A DNA stretch of 64,000 nucleotides from Aphodosoma sp045631465 (lineage in GTDB: Bacteria; Bacteroidota; Bacteroidia; Bacteroidales; Paludibacteraceae). The position numbers and the translations under genes are program-made. Location of the stretch: the NCBI GenBank assembly GCA_045631465.1, contig JAZQUV010000046.1, forward strand, positions 4,750 through 68,749, written 5' to 3'. Under the pieces are notes generated by a model, which saw only the letters and a list, made by a program, of their open reading frames with translations, did not search any database and was not told the origin of the DNA. This document shows positions 15,863 to 23,222 of this stretch, piece after piece (within the stretch, counting starts at the first letter, position 1; the number at the start of each line of letters is the position of its first letter).

Positions 15863-18039
15863 TATTTCACAACCAAAAGGCGGAATGTTTCATTTATATT
15901 TTCGCCTGAAACTTTCACTATATACGCACCATTCTCGATGCTTACAAGATTGAATTGGCTATCCATACCAGGAGTTACCGCACCTACATATTCAGACATA
16001 ATCAACTGACCATTAACTCCATAGACTTTAACATCAACATTTTCGCTATTGCGTACAAAACCGATGTTAAATGCACCACTTGTTGGATTAGGATACAACA
16101 TCATAGCACCAGCTCGCTCAACATCTTCTACGCCAGTATATAACTCTAACAATTTCAACAGACCTTTGTAGGCATCCACTTTACCATAACCCATCTCATT
16201 GTTAGGCAACTCGGAACCAGTAAATTCGTCAGTGCGCGCAGTTTGAGCCAAGATATCCATAGCCTCCTCTGGGGTAAGTTTCCAATTATGCTCAAGCCAA
16301 GTAGCAATAATACCTGTAATGTATGGAGTAGCCATAGATGTGCCATCCATATAGCCATAATAGTGAGTATCACCATTATATTTTACAGATGCTGCTTCGA
16401 TAAAAGCTGTAGTATTTGGCATAACTTGTGGACTATTAGTGATAGACGAAACAATAGCCGAGCCAGGAGCCAAAATGTTTGGTTTGATACGACCATCAGG
16501 AGTAGGTCCTATATTAGAGAAATTGCAACGATGACCAAGAGTTTCTTTGAACTTTTCATGCTCACGAGTAGTATATGCACCTACCGAAATCACGCGTTTA
16601 GCTGTACCACCAATCTCATTTACAGTATATTGATTATCACCATCAATCCAACCTTCAAGACCTTTATTGCTCAAACCACCATATTGTCCATCTGCCCAAG
16701 CATGCACAATGCCAGCATCTTTAGATTTCAATTCAAAACCAACAAAGACATTGCCTTCTGGCAATTTTGTCACATTAGGAATGAACATAATGTGAGGTTT
16801 TTGATTCAAAGGACTGATTTCGGTTGTAACTGTGAATTTCACTTGCACAATATTTTTTCCATTCTCATCCTTCATCAAACCAAAGAAAGACTTGCCAACA
16901 GCATCGGCTGTAGAGAAATAGTCGGATTGATACAAAATAGTATCGTTATCCGCATCATAAACCAAAGCTTTGATTTCGAAATTATTATTCACTTCGCCCC
17001 ACATATCGAGAGTAACTTGACGCATTGATTTAAAATAGAAATCAGCGATTGAACGACCAAGAGTATCTTCTTCAGTAAAGACTTTAGACATATGAATTTT
17101 GCGTTTGCCATCGTTGCCCACAGCACCACAAATAATTTTACCCTCACCTTGTAATTCATCCAAGATTTTGTCAAGAGTAGAAGTACCATCGTGAGGACCA
17201 GATTGTTGTCCGAGACTCATATTGATTACAGCAGGACGACCTACTTCATCGGCATATTTAAATATATATTCAACTGCATTTGCCAACGAAGTAGAAACTT
17301 GTTGCATACGATAAGAAACCAACACAACATCGGCATTAGGAGCAACACCGCTATAGCCGCAATTGTATTGATTATTAGAACCAGTAGCAATACCAGCCAC
17401 GTGCATACCATGACCAATATTATCAACTTGAGAATCGTATTTTTTATTTACCAATTCTGTAGGATTAGAATATTCGCGACCATAAGAATAACCTTCGGGG
17501 GTCACTCCACCGTAAGACTCTTGCTCCCATACGCGCACAATACGCGAAGCCGAAGCATTGCTATTCATAAAAGCAGGGTGAGTGTACTGAAAACCATAGT
17601 CGATAATACCAACAATCACATTACTACCAAGATATGGACGAGTAGATTGGTCGGTACCCATATGGATTTTATCAACTCCACTCTCGGCATGAGCCACATT
17701 GAGTTGAGGATATACTGGTGTTGCCATTTCGATATAGTAGATAGCCTCTTCCTTACCAAGAGCCTCAAGTTGAGAGACAGGTATAGTAGCAGTTACCACC
17801 TTCAACGATTCGAATTTACTCTCAACCGACGCACCATACTTCTCTAACAAGGCAATATCAATAGCATCGTTGAAATGCACAAAAGCCGAGACAACCGAAG
17901 CCTCGCGATCGCCTTGAACCTCACGACGAGTATTCTCGGCACCTAGCAAGTAGGCACGCGTGTAGTTAGACAGTTTGCTTTGAGAATATGCCACCAACGA
18001 GCATACACACATTAATAACAAAAATAGATTTTTTTTCAT
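15862..18039 (-). CDS. Secreted S8 (subtilisin-like) serine protease with T9SS sorting domain
   Basis: A 725-residue exported protease. A signal peptide covers residues 1-19 (LFLLLMCVCSLVAYS). The catalytic triad is visible: Asp147 in IVGIIDYGF, His210 in GHGMHVAG, and Ser near 560-570 in DGTSMATPYITG. The last 80 residues, starting near YPNPTSGAFNIGF and ending GAYIVKVSGENINETFRLLVVK, are a type A T9SS C-terminal sorting domain, so the protein is probably moved to the cell surface by the type IX system. The start codon overlaps the tilS stop by four bases (ATGA). This places a surface protease inside a tilS-protease-metallopeptidase operon, an odd mixture of functions. Confidence 0.93.
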   Translation of the reverse strand: MKKNLFLLLMCVCSLVAYSQSKLSNYTRAYLLGAENTRREVQGDREASVVSAFVHFNDAIDIALLEKYGASVESKFESLKVVTATIPVSQLEALGKEEAIYYIEMATPVYPQLNVAHAESGVDKIHMGTDQSTRPYLGSNVIVGIIDYGFQYTHPAFMNSNASASRIVRVWEQESYGGVTPEGYSYGREYSNPTELVNKKYDSQVDNIGHGMHVAGIATGSNNQYNCGYSGVAPNADVVLVSYRMQQVSTSLANAVEYIFKYADEVGRPAVINMSLGQQSGPHDGTSTLDKILDELQGEGKIICGAVGNDGKRKIHMSKVFTEEDTLGRSIADFYFKSMRQVTLDMWGEVNNNFEIKALVYDADNDTILYQSDYFSTADAVGKSFFGLMKDENGKNIVQVKFTVTTEISPLNQKPHIMFIPNVTKLPEGNVFVGFELKSKDAGIVHAWADGQYGGLSNKGLEGWIDGDNQYTVNEIGGTAKRVISVGAYTTREHEKFKETLGHRCNFSNIGPTPDGRIKPNILAPGSAIVSSITNSPQVMPNTTAFIEAASVKYNGDTHYYGYMDGTSMATPYITGIIATWLEHNWKLTPEEAMDILAQTARTDEFTGSELPNNEMGYGKVDAYKGLLKLLELYTGVEDVERAGAMMLYPNPTSGAFNIGFVRNSENVDVKVYGVNGQLIMSEYVGAVTPGMDSQFNLVSIENGAYIVKVSGENINETFRLLVVK

Positions 18040-19355
18040 GATATAAATATTTTTACTTTTTTCGTTTTATCTGTAACTGCATAACGAGCATCAACTCGAT
18101 GCCCAACAACCCACACAATATCATCACCCGAAGTGAGCAACCAAAGTTGCTCCTTTTCGCTTGTAGAGAATTTCTTGTCCACAAAAAAATCGCTCAATTT
18201 TTTACGCCCTTTCATTCCAAAAGGGATGAACCAATCGCCTTGTTGCCAACGTCTTAATCGCAATGGATATTGCAACTTGTCAGCATCGAGACAGGCTACA
18301 TTCGATGACTTAATGAGTTGGAAATCGGCAATATCGACCTCTTTTATTTCTATACGGATTGGAGATTCAAGAATAGTATCTGTTTTTGAGATTGAGACGC
18401 AATGTATTGCGTCTCTACTTTTAATAGTGCTTAACTCCAAATATTCGCGTTCGACCACAATGCGATGAGTTGTAGAATAGAACTGTTTGCCTGATATATT
18501 ATCATCAAGACTGCGATATAGCTGCATGACCACATCAGACGAAAAGCCATATGGGGTCAACCAAAGGAACAACAAAGTGTCAATACCGTGACATTTTTTC
18601 AACTCTTGCAAATCAAACACAACTTGCTCATTATCAATCGCGACAACTCGTTGATACGCCTCGGTGGCATAAGCCTCGACAATAGTATGCGCAGAGGAAA
18701 TAAATCGCATGTTATTGGCCATTGTGTCAAGGAATGAGGGATTTATCTCTTCAAACTGTGGGAGAATTTTATGACGCAATTTATTACGAGTATAGATAGT
18801 TTCGAGATTGGTGGCATCAATGCGATATTGCAACTCAAACTCGGCAATATACTCCATAATTTGCTTGCGCGACACCTTTAGCAAAGGGCGCACCACCCTA
18901 CCACGCAACTCTGCCATACCCGACAAACCTTGTAGGCCAGAACCTCGAGTGAGATTAAGAAAGAAAGTTTCGACAACATCATCGGCATTGTGAGCCACAG
19001 CAATCAAATCGCAATTATGCTCATCTGCCATCTGTTCAAACCACTCGTAACGCAAATCGCGAGCAGCCATTTCGATAGAAACTTTGCGTTCTGCGGCATC
19101 CTTTTCTGTATCAAAATCGACCTGACAATAAGGAAGTTGATACTTAGTTGCAAGAGACTTTACAAAGTCGGCATCTTCGTTAGACGCATCGCCACGAAGG
19201 TGGAAATTACAATGTGCCACAACAATAGAAAACCCCTCTCGATGTAGTACATCAAGCAAAACAATCGAGTCAGGTCCTCCACTAACCGCCACAAGCAGAC
19301 GTCTCGTGCCTTGTAGCGGCGCACATTGTTGTATTTGTCGACGAATATATTTCAA
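18036..19355 (-). CDS. tilS: tRNA(Ile)-lysidine synthase
   Basis: A 439-residue enzyme that converts C34 of the AUA-reading tRNA-Ile to lysidine. The N-type ATP pyrophosphatase loop SGGPDS is at residues 25-30. The central TilS domain and the C-terminal substrate-binding domain follow. The reading frame opens with TTG at 19353-19355, directly after the stop of the DUF3467 gene. The PP-loop is so close to the N-terminus that no internal ATG would work, so TTG is the best start. A perfect GTAG-headed palindrome (18394-18415) lies in frame and encodes KSRDAIHCVSI near residues 313-322, apparently a REP-like insertion in a surface linker. The 3' end overlaps the protease start by four bases. Confidence 0.92.
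   Translation of the reverse strand: MKYIRRQIQQCAPLQGTRRLLVAVSGGPDSIVLLDVLHREGFSIVVAHCNFHLRGDASNEDADFVKSLATKYQLPYCQVDFDTEKDAAERKVSIEMAARDLRYEWFEQMADEHNCDLIAVAHNADDVVETFFLNLTRGSGLQGLSGMAELRGRVVRPLLKVSRKQIMEYIAEFELQYRIDATNLETIYTRNKLRHKILPQFEEINPSFLDTMANNMRFISSAHTIVEAYATEAYQRVVAIDNEQVVFDLQELKKCHGIDTLLFLWLTPYGFSSDVVMQLYRSLDDNISGKQFYSTTHRIVVEREYLELSTIKSRDAIHCVSISKTDTILESPIRIEIKEVDIADFQLIKSSNVACLDADKLQYPLRLRRWQQGDWFIPFGMKGRKKLSDFFVDKKFSTSEKEQLWLLTSGDDIVWVVGHRVDARYAVTDKTKKVKIFIS
18394..18418 (-). repeat. REP-like palindrome inside tilS
   Basis: Perfect 10-bp arms GAGACGCAAT (18394-18403) and ATTGCGTCTC (18406-18415) around a 2-base centre. Read on the minus strand it is headed by GTAG (18415-18418). 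The GTAG plus hairpin layout is shared with the palindromes at 63671-63695 and 63756-63782. Confidence 0.75.
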
Positions 19356-19673
19356 TTACGCTTCACCACCGCCAAACATTGGAGGGATATAAGTACCACC
19401 ATTGTTTGAACCATTATCAGTTTTGATTTTACCAAATTGATTTTCGTATCGTGCAACATTATCTTGCAAAGCAAACAAAAGACGTTTTGCGTGCTCAGGA
19501 GTCAAGATAATACGAGATTTCACATTTGCTTTTGGTGCACCAGGCATGATGCGCACAAAATCAACAACAAATTCGCTTGACGAATGAGAAATAATCGCCA
19601 AGTTAGAATAAATACCTTCAGCCACTTCGGGAGTAAGCTCGATTTTCAATTGATTTTTATCTTTATTTTCCAT
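19356..19673 (-). CDS. DUF3467 domain protein
   Basis: A 105-residue protein that matches the DUF3467 family: an ELTPEVAEGIYSNLAIISHSS start, then EFVVDFVRIMPGAP, then RIILTPEHAKRLLFALQDNVARYE. The function is unknown. No signal peptide or membrane segment is visible, so it is probably cytoplasmic. It ends in a flexible Gly/Asn-rich tail with YIPPMFGGGEA. It is directly followed by tilS with no gap (TAA then TTG), so the two are likely translated together. Confidence 0.88.
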   Translation of the reverse strand: MENKDKNQLKIELTPEVAEGIYSNLAIISHSSSEFVVDFVRIMPGAPKANVKSRIILTPEHAKRLLFALQDNVARYENQFGKIKTDNGSNNGGTYIPPMFGGGEA

Positions 19674-19687
19674 TGTATTTATTTTTT

Positions 19688-19741
19688 AAAGACAAAATAA
19701 CATGATAACACAAATTTATCTTATTTAATTATTTTGTCTTT
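19688..19741 (-). terminator. Long-loop hairpin downstream of the S4-domain gene
   Basis: Perfect 13-bp arms AAAGACAAAATAA (19688-19700) and TTATTTTGTCTTT (19729-19741) with a 28-base loop, flanked by A and T tracts. It lies between the S4-domain gene and the DUF3467 gene and may terminate or process their transcript. The AGACA flavour resembles the hairpins around fetAB. Confidence 0.5.
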
Positions 19742-19764
19742 TTTATATTATCCTTCTATCTTTA

Positions 19765-20184
19765 TTATAATTCATCGAAATCAAAGTCGTCTTCATCAAC
19801 AAAAAAAGGAGTGTCGTCGAAAAACTCATCAAGGTCGCGACGATCTTTTTTAGTTGGACGACCAAGACCTTTTGCTCTGTTATTAGCCTTATCGAGTTTG
19901 AGCATTTCCCAAAGTTCGAGTTGATCTGGCGTAGTAACTTGCTGCATATATTCAGGCACAAGTTTTGCGCCAAGTCGATTTTGAGAAAGAGCTAACACCT
20001 TGAACGAGAAGATAACAGGCTGACGACGCACTTGTATGACATCACCCACCTTAATCATTCGAGAAGGTTTCATTGGCATACCATCAATCATAATATGCCC
20101 TTTTTTACACGCTTCGGTAGCAATAGAACGCGTTTTGAACAAACGCATAGCCCACAACCATTTATCTATACGAACTTCAGACAT
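19765..20184 (-). CDS. S4-domain RNA-binding protein (Hsp15 family)
   Basis: A 139-residue protein with an N-terminal S4 RNA-binding domain at residues 3-65: RIDKWLWAMRLFKTRSIATEACKKG and then MKPSRMIKVGDVIQV. The rest is basic, with RPTKKDRRDL, and it ends in a very acidic tail (DEDDFDFDEL). The family includes E. coli Hsp15, which binds stalled 50S subunits carrying peptidyl-tRNA (family knowledge). Its neighbour pth also acts on peptidyl-tRNA, which fits. The leader contains a heptad array up to the start codon. Confidence 0.87.
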   Translation of the reverse strand: MSEVRIDKWLWAMRLFKTRSIATEACKKGHIMIDGMPMKPSRMIKVGDVIQVRRQPVIFSFKVLALSQNRLGAKLVPEYMQQVTTPDQLELWEMLKLDKANNRAKGLGRPTKKDRRDLDEFFDDTPFFVDEDDFDFDEL

Positions 20185-20185
20185 A

Positions 20186-20240
20186 TCTTGTAAGTTGGAA
20201 GTTGAAAATTAATAGCTGATAGAAACTTCCAAATTTCAAA
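20186..20240. repeat. Heptad array between pth and the S4-domain gene
   Basis: Units of 7 bases such as GTTGGAA, GTTGAAA, ATTAATA, then GAAACTT, CCAAATT, TCAAATT. They fill the whole 56-bp gap and the two halves are partly complementary. It touches the start of the S4-domain gene. Confidence 0.65.
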
Positions 20241-20804
20241 TTATTTATTATTATATTGGTTCATTGTGATATTGAGTCCAGCAAGACAAAAGCTTTTGAT
20301 TATATCGCAAGCAACAGCGATACGCTTGCCTTTTTCGGCTTCTTGCTCGGCAGAAAACCTACCCAACACATAATCAACTTGTCCGCCTGGATGGAAATCG
20401 TTGCCAATACCAAAACGAAGACGGGCATAATTTTGAGTGCCAATAAGTTCTTGAATATTTTTCAAACCATTGTGGCCTGCATCACTACCCTTACCTTTCA
20501 AACGCAGAGCACCAAAAGGGAGAGCTAAATCATCGACAATGACCAATACTTGCTCGACTGGAATATTCTCTTGTTGCATCCAATATCGCACAGCATTGCC
20601 CGAAAGATTCATGTATGTAGATGGTTTGAGTAGGATAAGTTGGTGACCTTTAACCTTAGCAGTAGCGACAGCACCATAACGCTTATCCTCAAAAACAACA
20701 TTGGACGCTTCAGCAAAAGCGTCCAATGTGTCGAATCCTATATTATGACGAGTATGAGCATATTCGCTACCGATATTGCCTAACCCGACAATTAAATATT
20801 TCAT
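20241..20804 (-). CDS. pth: Peptidyl-tRNA hydrolase
   Basis: A 187-residue enzyme that releases tRNA from peptidyl-tRNA that has dropped off ribosomes. The N-terminus MKYLIVGLGNIGSEYAHTRHNIGF carries Asn10 and catalytic His20. The second signature, LILLKPSTYMNLSG, and VLVIVDDLALPFGALRLKGKGSDAGHNGLK are intact. Length is typical. It starts 6 bp after the stop of rplY, a common Bacteroidales pairing that forms one transcript. Confidence 0.95.
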   Translation of the reverse strand: MKYLIVGLGNIGSEYAHTRHNIGFDTLDAFAEASNVVFEDKRYGAVATAKVKGHQLILLKPSTYMNLSGNAVRYWMQQENIPVEQVLVIVDDLALPFGALRLKGKGSDAGHNGLKNIQELIGTQNYARLRFGIGNDFHPGGQVDYVLGRFSAEQEAEKGKRIAVACDIIKSFCLAGLNITMNQYNNK

Positions 20805-20810
20805 AGATTA

Positions 20811-21386
20811 TTATTTACCGCTTTTAGCTTGAGCACCACGAGCAGCACGAGTCAATTTAACAGCACATACTACTGCGTTAGCAGCGTTAAGGATTTCGAG
20901 GTTTTCGAATTCGAGAGCACGTACTTGGATAGTTTTACCAAGTTCGAGAGACTCAACGTTGATAGTAAGGATTTCTGGGATGTGGTTGTAAAGAGCTTTA
21001 ACGCGAAGTTTACGCATTTCGAGAGCCAATTTACCACCGGCACGTACACCAGCTGCAAGACCTTCGAGTTTAACAGGAACTTCCATAACAACTGGTTTAT
21101 CTTCAGTTACTTGATAGAAGTCGATGTGGAGAACTTGGTCAGATACTGGGTGGAATTGGATTTCACGCATAACAGCTTTCACTTCTTTACCATCGATGTT
21201 AAGAGCTACAACGAAGATTTCTGGAGTGTAGATCAATTTACGAAGGTCAGCCATTGTAGAAGAGAAGTGAATATTTTCACCTACACCATAAAGTTCACAA
21301 GGGATGCTACCGTTTGCACGAACTGCTTTTGTTGCTTTTTTGCCAAGGTCAGTACGAACTGTACCTTTCAATTCAAATGTTTTCAT
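20811..21386 (-). CDS. rplY: 50S ribosomal protein L25 (Ctc/TL5 type)
   Basis: A 191-residue long-form L25 with an N-terminal 5S rRNA-binding domain (FELKGTVRTDLGKKATKAVRANGSIPCELYG) and a C-terminal beta domain. It binds 5S rRNA in the large subunit. The promoter lies upstream on the minus strand: TAACTTTG at 21484-21491 and TTTG at 21511-21514, with a 19-base spacer. This leaves a leader of about 90 bases. A short hairpin (TTTAGC/GCTAAA) in that leader might be regulatory. Confidence 0.95.
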   Translation of the reverse strand: MKTFELKGTVRTDLGKKATKAVRANGSIPCELYGVGENIHFSSTMADLRKLIYTPEIFVVALNIDGKEVKAVMREIQFHPVSDQVLHIDFYQVTEDKPVVMEVPVKLEGLAAGVRAGGKLALEMRKLRVKALYNHIPEILTINVESLELGKTIQVRALEFENLEILNAANAVVCAVKLTRAARGAQAKSGK

Positions 21387-21483
21387 TCTGTTTGTTTTGT
21401 TTTTAAAAATGTGTTACTCAAAATTTTAGCTTTCTTTTGGAGGGCTAAATTTCCCATCACACGACTAGCGTGAAAAGCGGATG

Positions 21484-21514
21484 CAAAGTTACAATTTTTT
21501 TTTTATTCCACAAA
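21484..21514 (-). promoter_or_regulatory. rplY-pth promoter
   Basis: On the minus strand: TTTG (21511-21514), 19-base spacer, TAACTTTG (21484-21491). This is a strong match to the Bacteroidota primary sigma factor consensus. Confidence 0.65.
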
Positions 21515-21530
21515 GTTTTTATATAACTTT

Positions 21531-22664
21531 TTAATCAACTATCATAAAATCACTTATAATCGAGTCGGATATATAGATTCCTTTATGAGTCAGACTGAGT
21601 CGACCATTGAGAATGTGCATATTACCTGCATCGATATATTTCTTGGCTTGGCGCAAGAGTTGGTTATAACGAAATTCGCCAAAGCGGATGCGGAGGTCTT
21701 GCAAATCAACGCCTATCTTTGTGCGCAAAGCTGTAAAAACTAACTCATTAAACCGTTCGTCGGGGCTCAATACCTCCTCACTCTTAAAGTTTAATTTATC
21801 ACTCGTAAGTAAATTATTATATTTAATAGTGTGAGCAATATTGTACCAGCGCTTTTCGCCATCAAAAGAGTGAGCACTTGGACCAAGACCTAGATAGCGC
21901 ATACCATGCCAATAGCCTGAATTGTGGAGAGAATAAAAACCTGGTTTAGCATAATTTGAGATTTCGTATTGCTCATAGCCAGCAGAGGTCAAGCGAGTAG
22001 ATAGTAGTTCGAACATATCGGCAGCAACATCTTCATCGAGAGGTTGCAAGCGATTAAGCTCCATAAGTTTGGTTATTTTGGAGTCGGGCTCAAACATGAG
22101 AGAATAGGCAGAGATGTGTTGTACACCTAATTCAAGAGCTTTATCGATTGAATAGTTGAGCGACTCAAGTGTTTGCACAGGGAGGGCAAACATGAGGTCG
22201 ATAGTTATATTCTCGAAACCCGCCTTTTGTGCTCTGAGCACAACATCGAATGCTTCTTGCGATGTATGTCGACGATTGAGCCATTGGAGTTCGTCGTCGC
22301 AAAAACTCTGCACTCCAATACTCAAACGATTGATAGGAAGAGAGCGCAATTGAAATAGATATTCCTCCGTGAGATCGTCGGGATTGCATTCGACAGTAAA
22401 CTCCTCGACTGCAGATATATCCCATCGTTGAGCGATGGCATCGTATATTCGCTGAAGTTCATCAACAGATAATAGAGAAGGTGTGCCACCGCCAAAATAG
22501 ATAGTACGCATAGGGTCTGAATCGAAAAAGTCGAGATAGTGGTCCATCTCTGCAATGAGAGAGGCAACAAAATCTTGTCGGAGAGAAAGATTGGTTCCCG
22601 ACATAAAATCGCAATAGATACACTTTTGCGTACAGAATGGGATGTGAATATAAAGTCCTGCCAT
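21531..22664 (-). CDS. hemW: HemW-like radical SAM protein
   Basis: A 377-residue radical SAM protein. The 4Fe-4S motif CTQKCIYC has its cysteines at residues 11, 15 and 18. It is followed by the HemW-type GGGTPSLLS and later GLGPSAHSFDG. Members annotated as oxygen-independent coproporphyrinogen oxidase are often HemW, a heme chaperone. The CxxxCxxC spacing without the HemN-specific extra Cys supports HemW. A TAACTTTG box lies directly upstream (22673-22680 on the minus strand). The gene is separated from ridA by a terminator. Confidence 0.9.
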   Translation of the reverse strand: MAGLYIHIPFCTQKCIYCDFMSGTNLSLRQDFVASLIAEMDHYLDFFDSDPMRTIYFGGGTPSLLSVDELQRIYDAIAQRWDISAVEEFTVECNPDDLTEEYLFQLRSLPINRLSIGVQSFCDDELQWLNRRHTSQEAFDVVLRAQKAGFENITIDLMFALPVQTLESLNYSIDKALELGVQHISAYSLMFEPDSKITKLMELNRLQPLDEDVAADMFELLSTRLTSAGYEQYEISNYAKPGFYSLHNSGYWHGMRYLGLGPSAHSFDGEKRWYNIAHTIKYNNLLTSDKLNFKSEEVLSPDERFNELVFTALRTKIGVDLQDLRIRFGEFRYNQLLRQAKKYIDAGNMHILNGRLSLTHKGIYISDSIISDFMIVD

Positions 22665-22722
22665 AGCGACAACAAAGTTACAACAAAAAGGCGGATAAAT
22701 AAAATAGAATTAAAAAAAACAG

Positions 22723-22759
22723 AAAAAACTTCATTCACTATAGTAAATGAAGTTTTTTT
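22723..22759 (-). terminator. Terminator between ridA and hemW
   Basis: Near-perfect arms ACTTCATTCAC and GTAAATGAAGT around TATA, with A and T tracts on both sides. It lies 27 bp downstream of the ridA stop on the minus strand. Confidence 0.7.
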
Positions 22760-22785
22760 GGAAGGGATTGCTGTATAAAATATTA

Positions 22786-23163
22786 TTATTTACCAGCGAT
22801 AGTTTCGATTTCAACGAGAGCACCCATTGGAAGAGCTTTTACTGCGAAAGCAGAACGAGCTGGGCATTCTGTTTGATAGTATTGTTTGTAAACTTCGTTC
22901 ATAGCTGCAAAGTCAGCAATATCTGAAAGAAATACAGTAGTTTTTACTACGTCGCAAAAATCGTAACCAGCTTCGTTGAGGATAGCTTTTACGTTTTTGA
23001 GAGATTGATGAGTTTGTTCAGCTACGCCACCTTCTACGAATTTGCCAGTAGCAGGGTCGATTGGAAGTTGACCAGAGATGAACAACATACCATTTACTTG
23101 GTTAGCTTGGCTGTAAGGACCAATTGCTGCAGGAGCATTGCTAGATGCGATAATTTTTTTCAT
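22786..23163 (-). CDS. ridA: RidA family enamine/imine deaminase
   Basis: A 125-residue YjgF/YER057c/UK114 protein that hydrolyses reactive 2-aminoacrylate and related imines. Family hallmarks are APAAIGPYSQA near residues 9-19, NGMLFISGQLPIDP, and the substrate-binding Arg in CPARSAFAVKALP near residue 105, followed by VEIETIA at the end. Length is typical. It is flanked upstream by the TPR-protein gene (60 bp away) and downstream by its own terminator. Confidence 0.95.
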   Translation of the reverse strand: MKKIIASSNAPAAIGPYSQANQVNGMLFISGQLPIDPATGKFVEGGVAEQTHQSLKNVKAILNEAGYDFCDVVKTTVFLSDIADFAAMNEVYKQYYQTECPARSAFAVKALPMGALVEIETIAGK

Positions 23164-23222
23164 AGTTGTTTGTTTTTTTTGAATGATACATTATATAATA
23201 TAGATGATCTATATTCTAAAAA

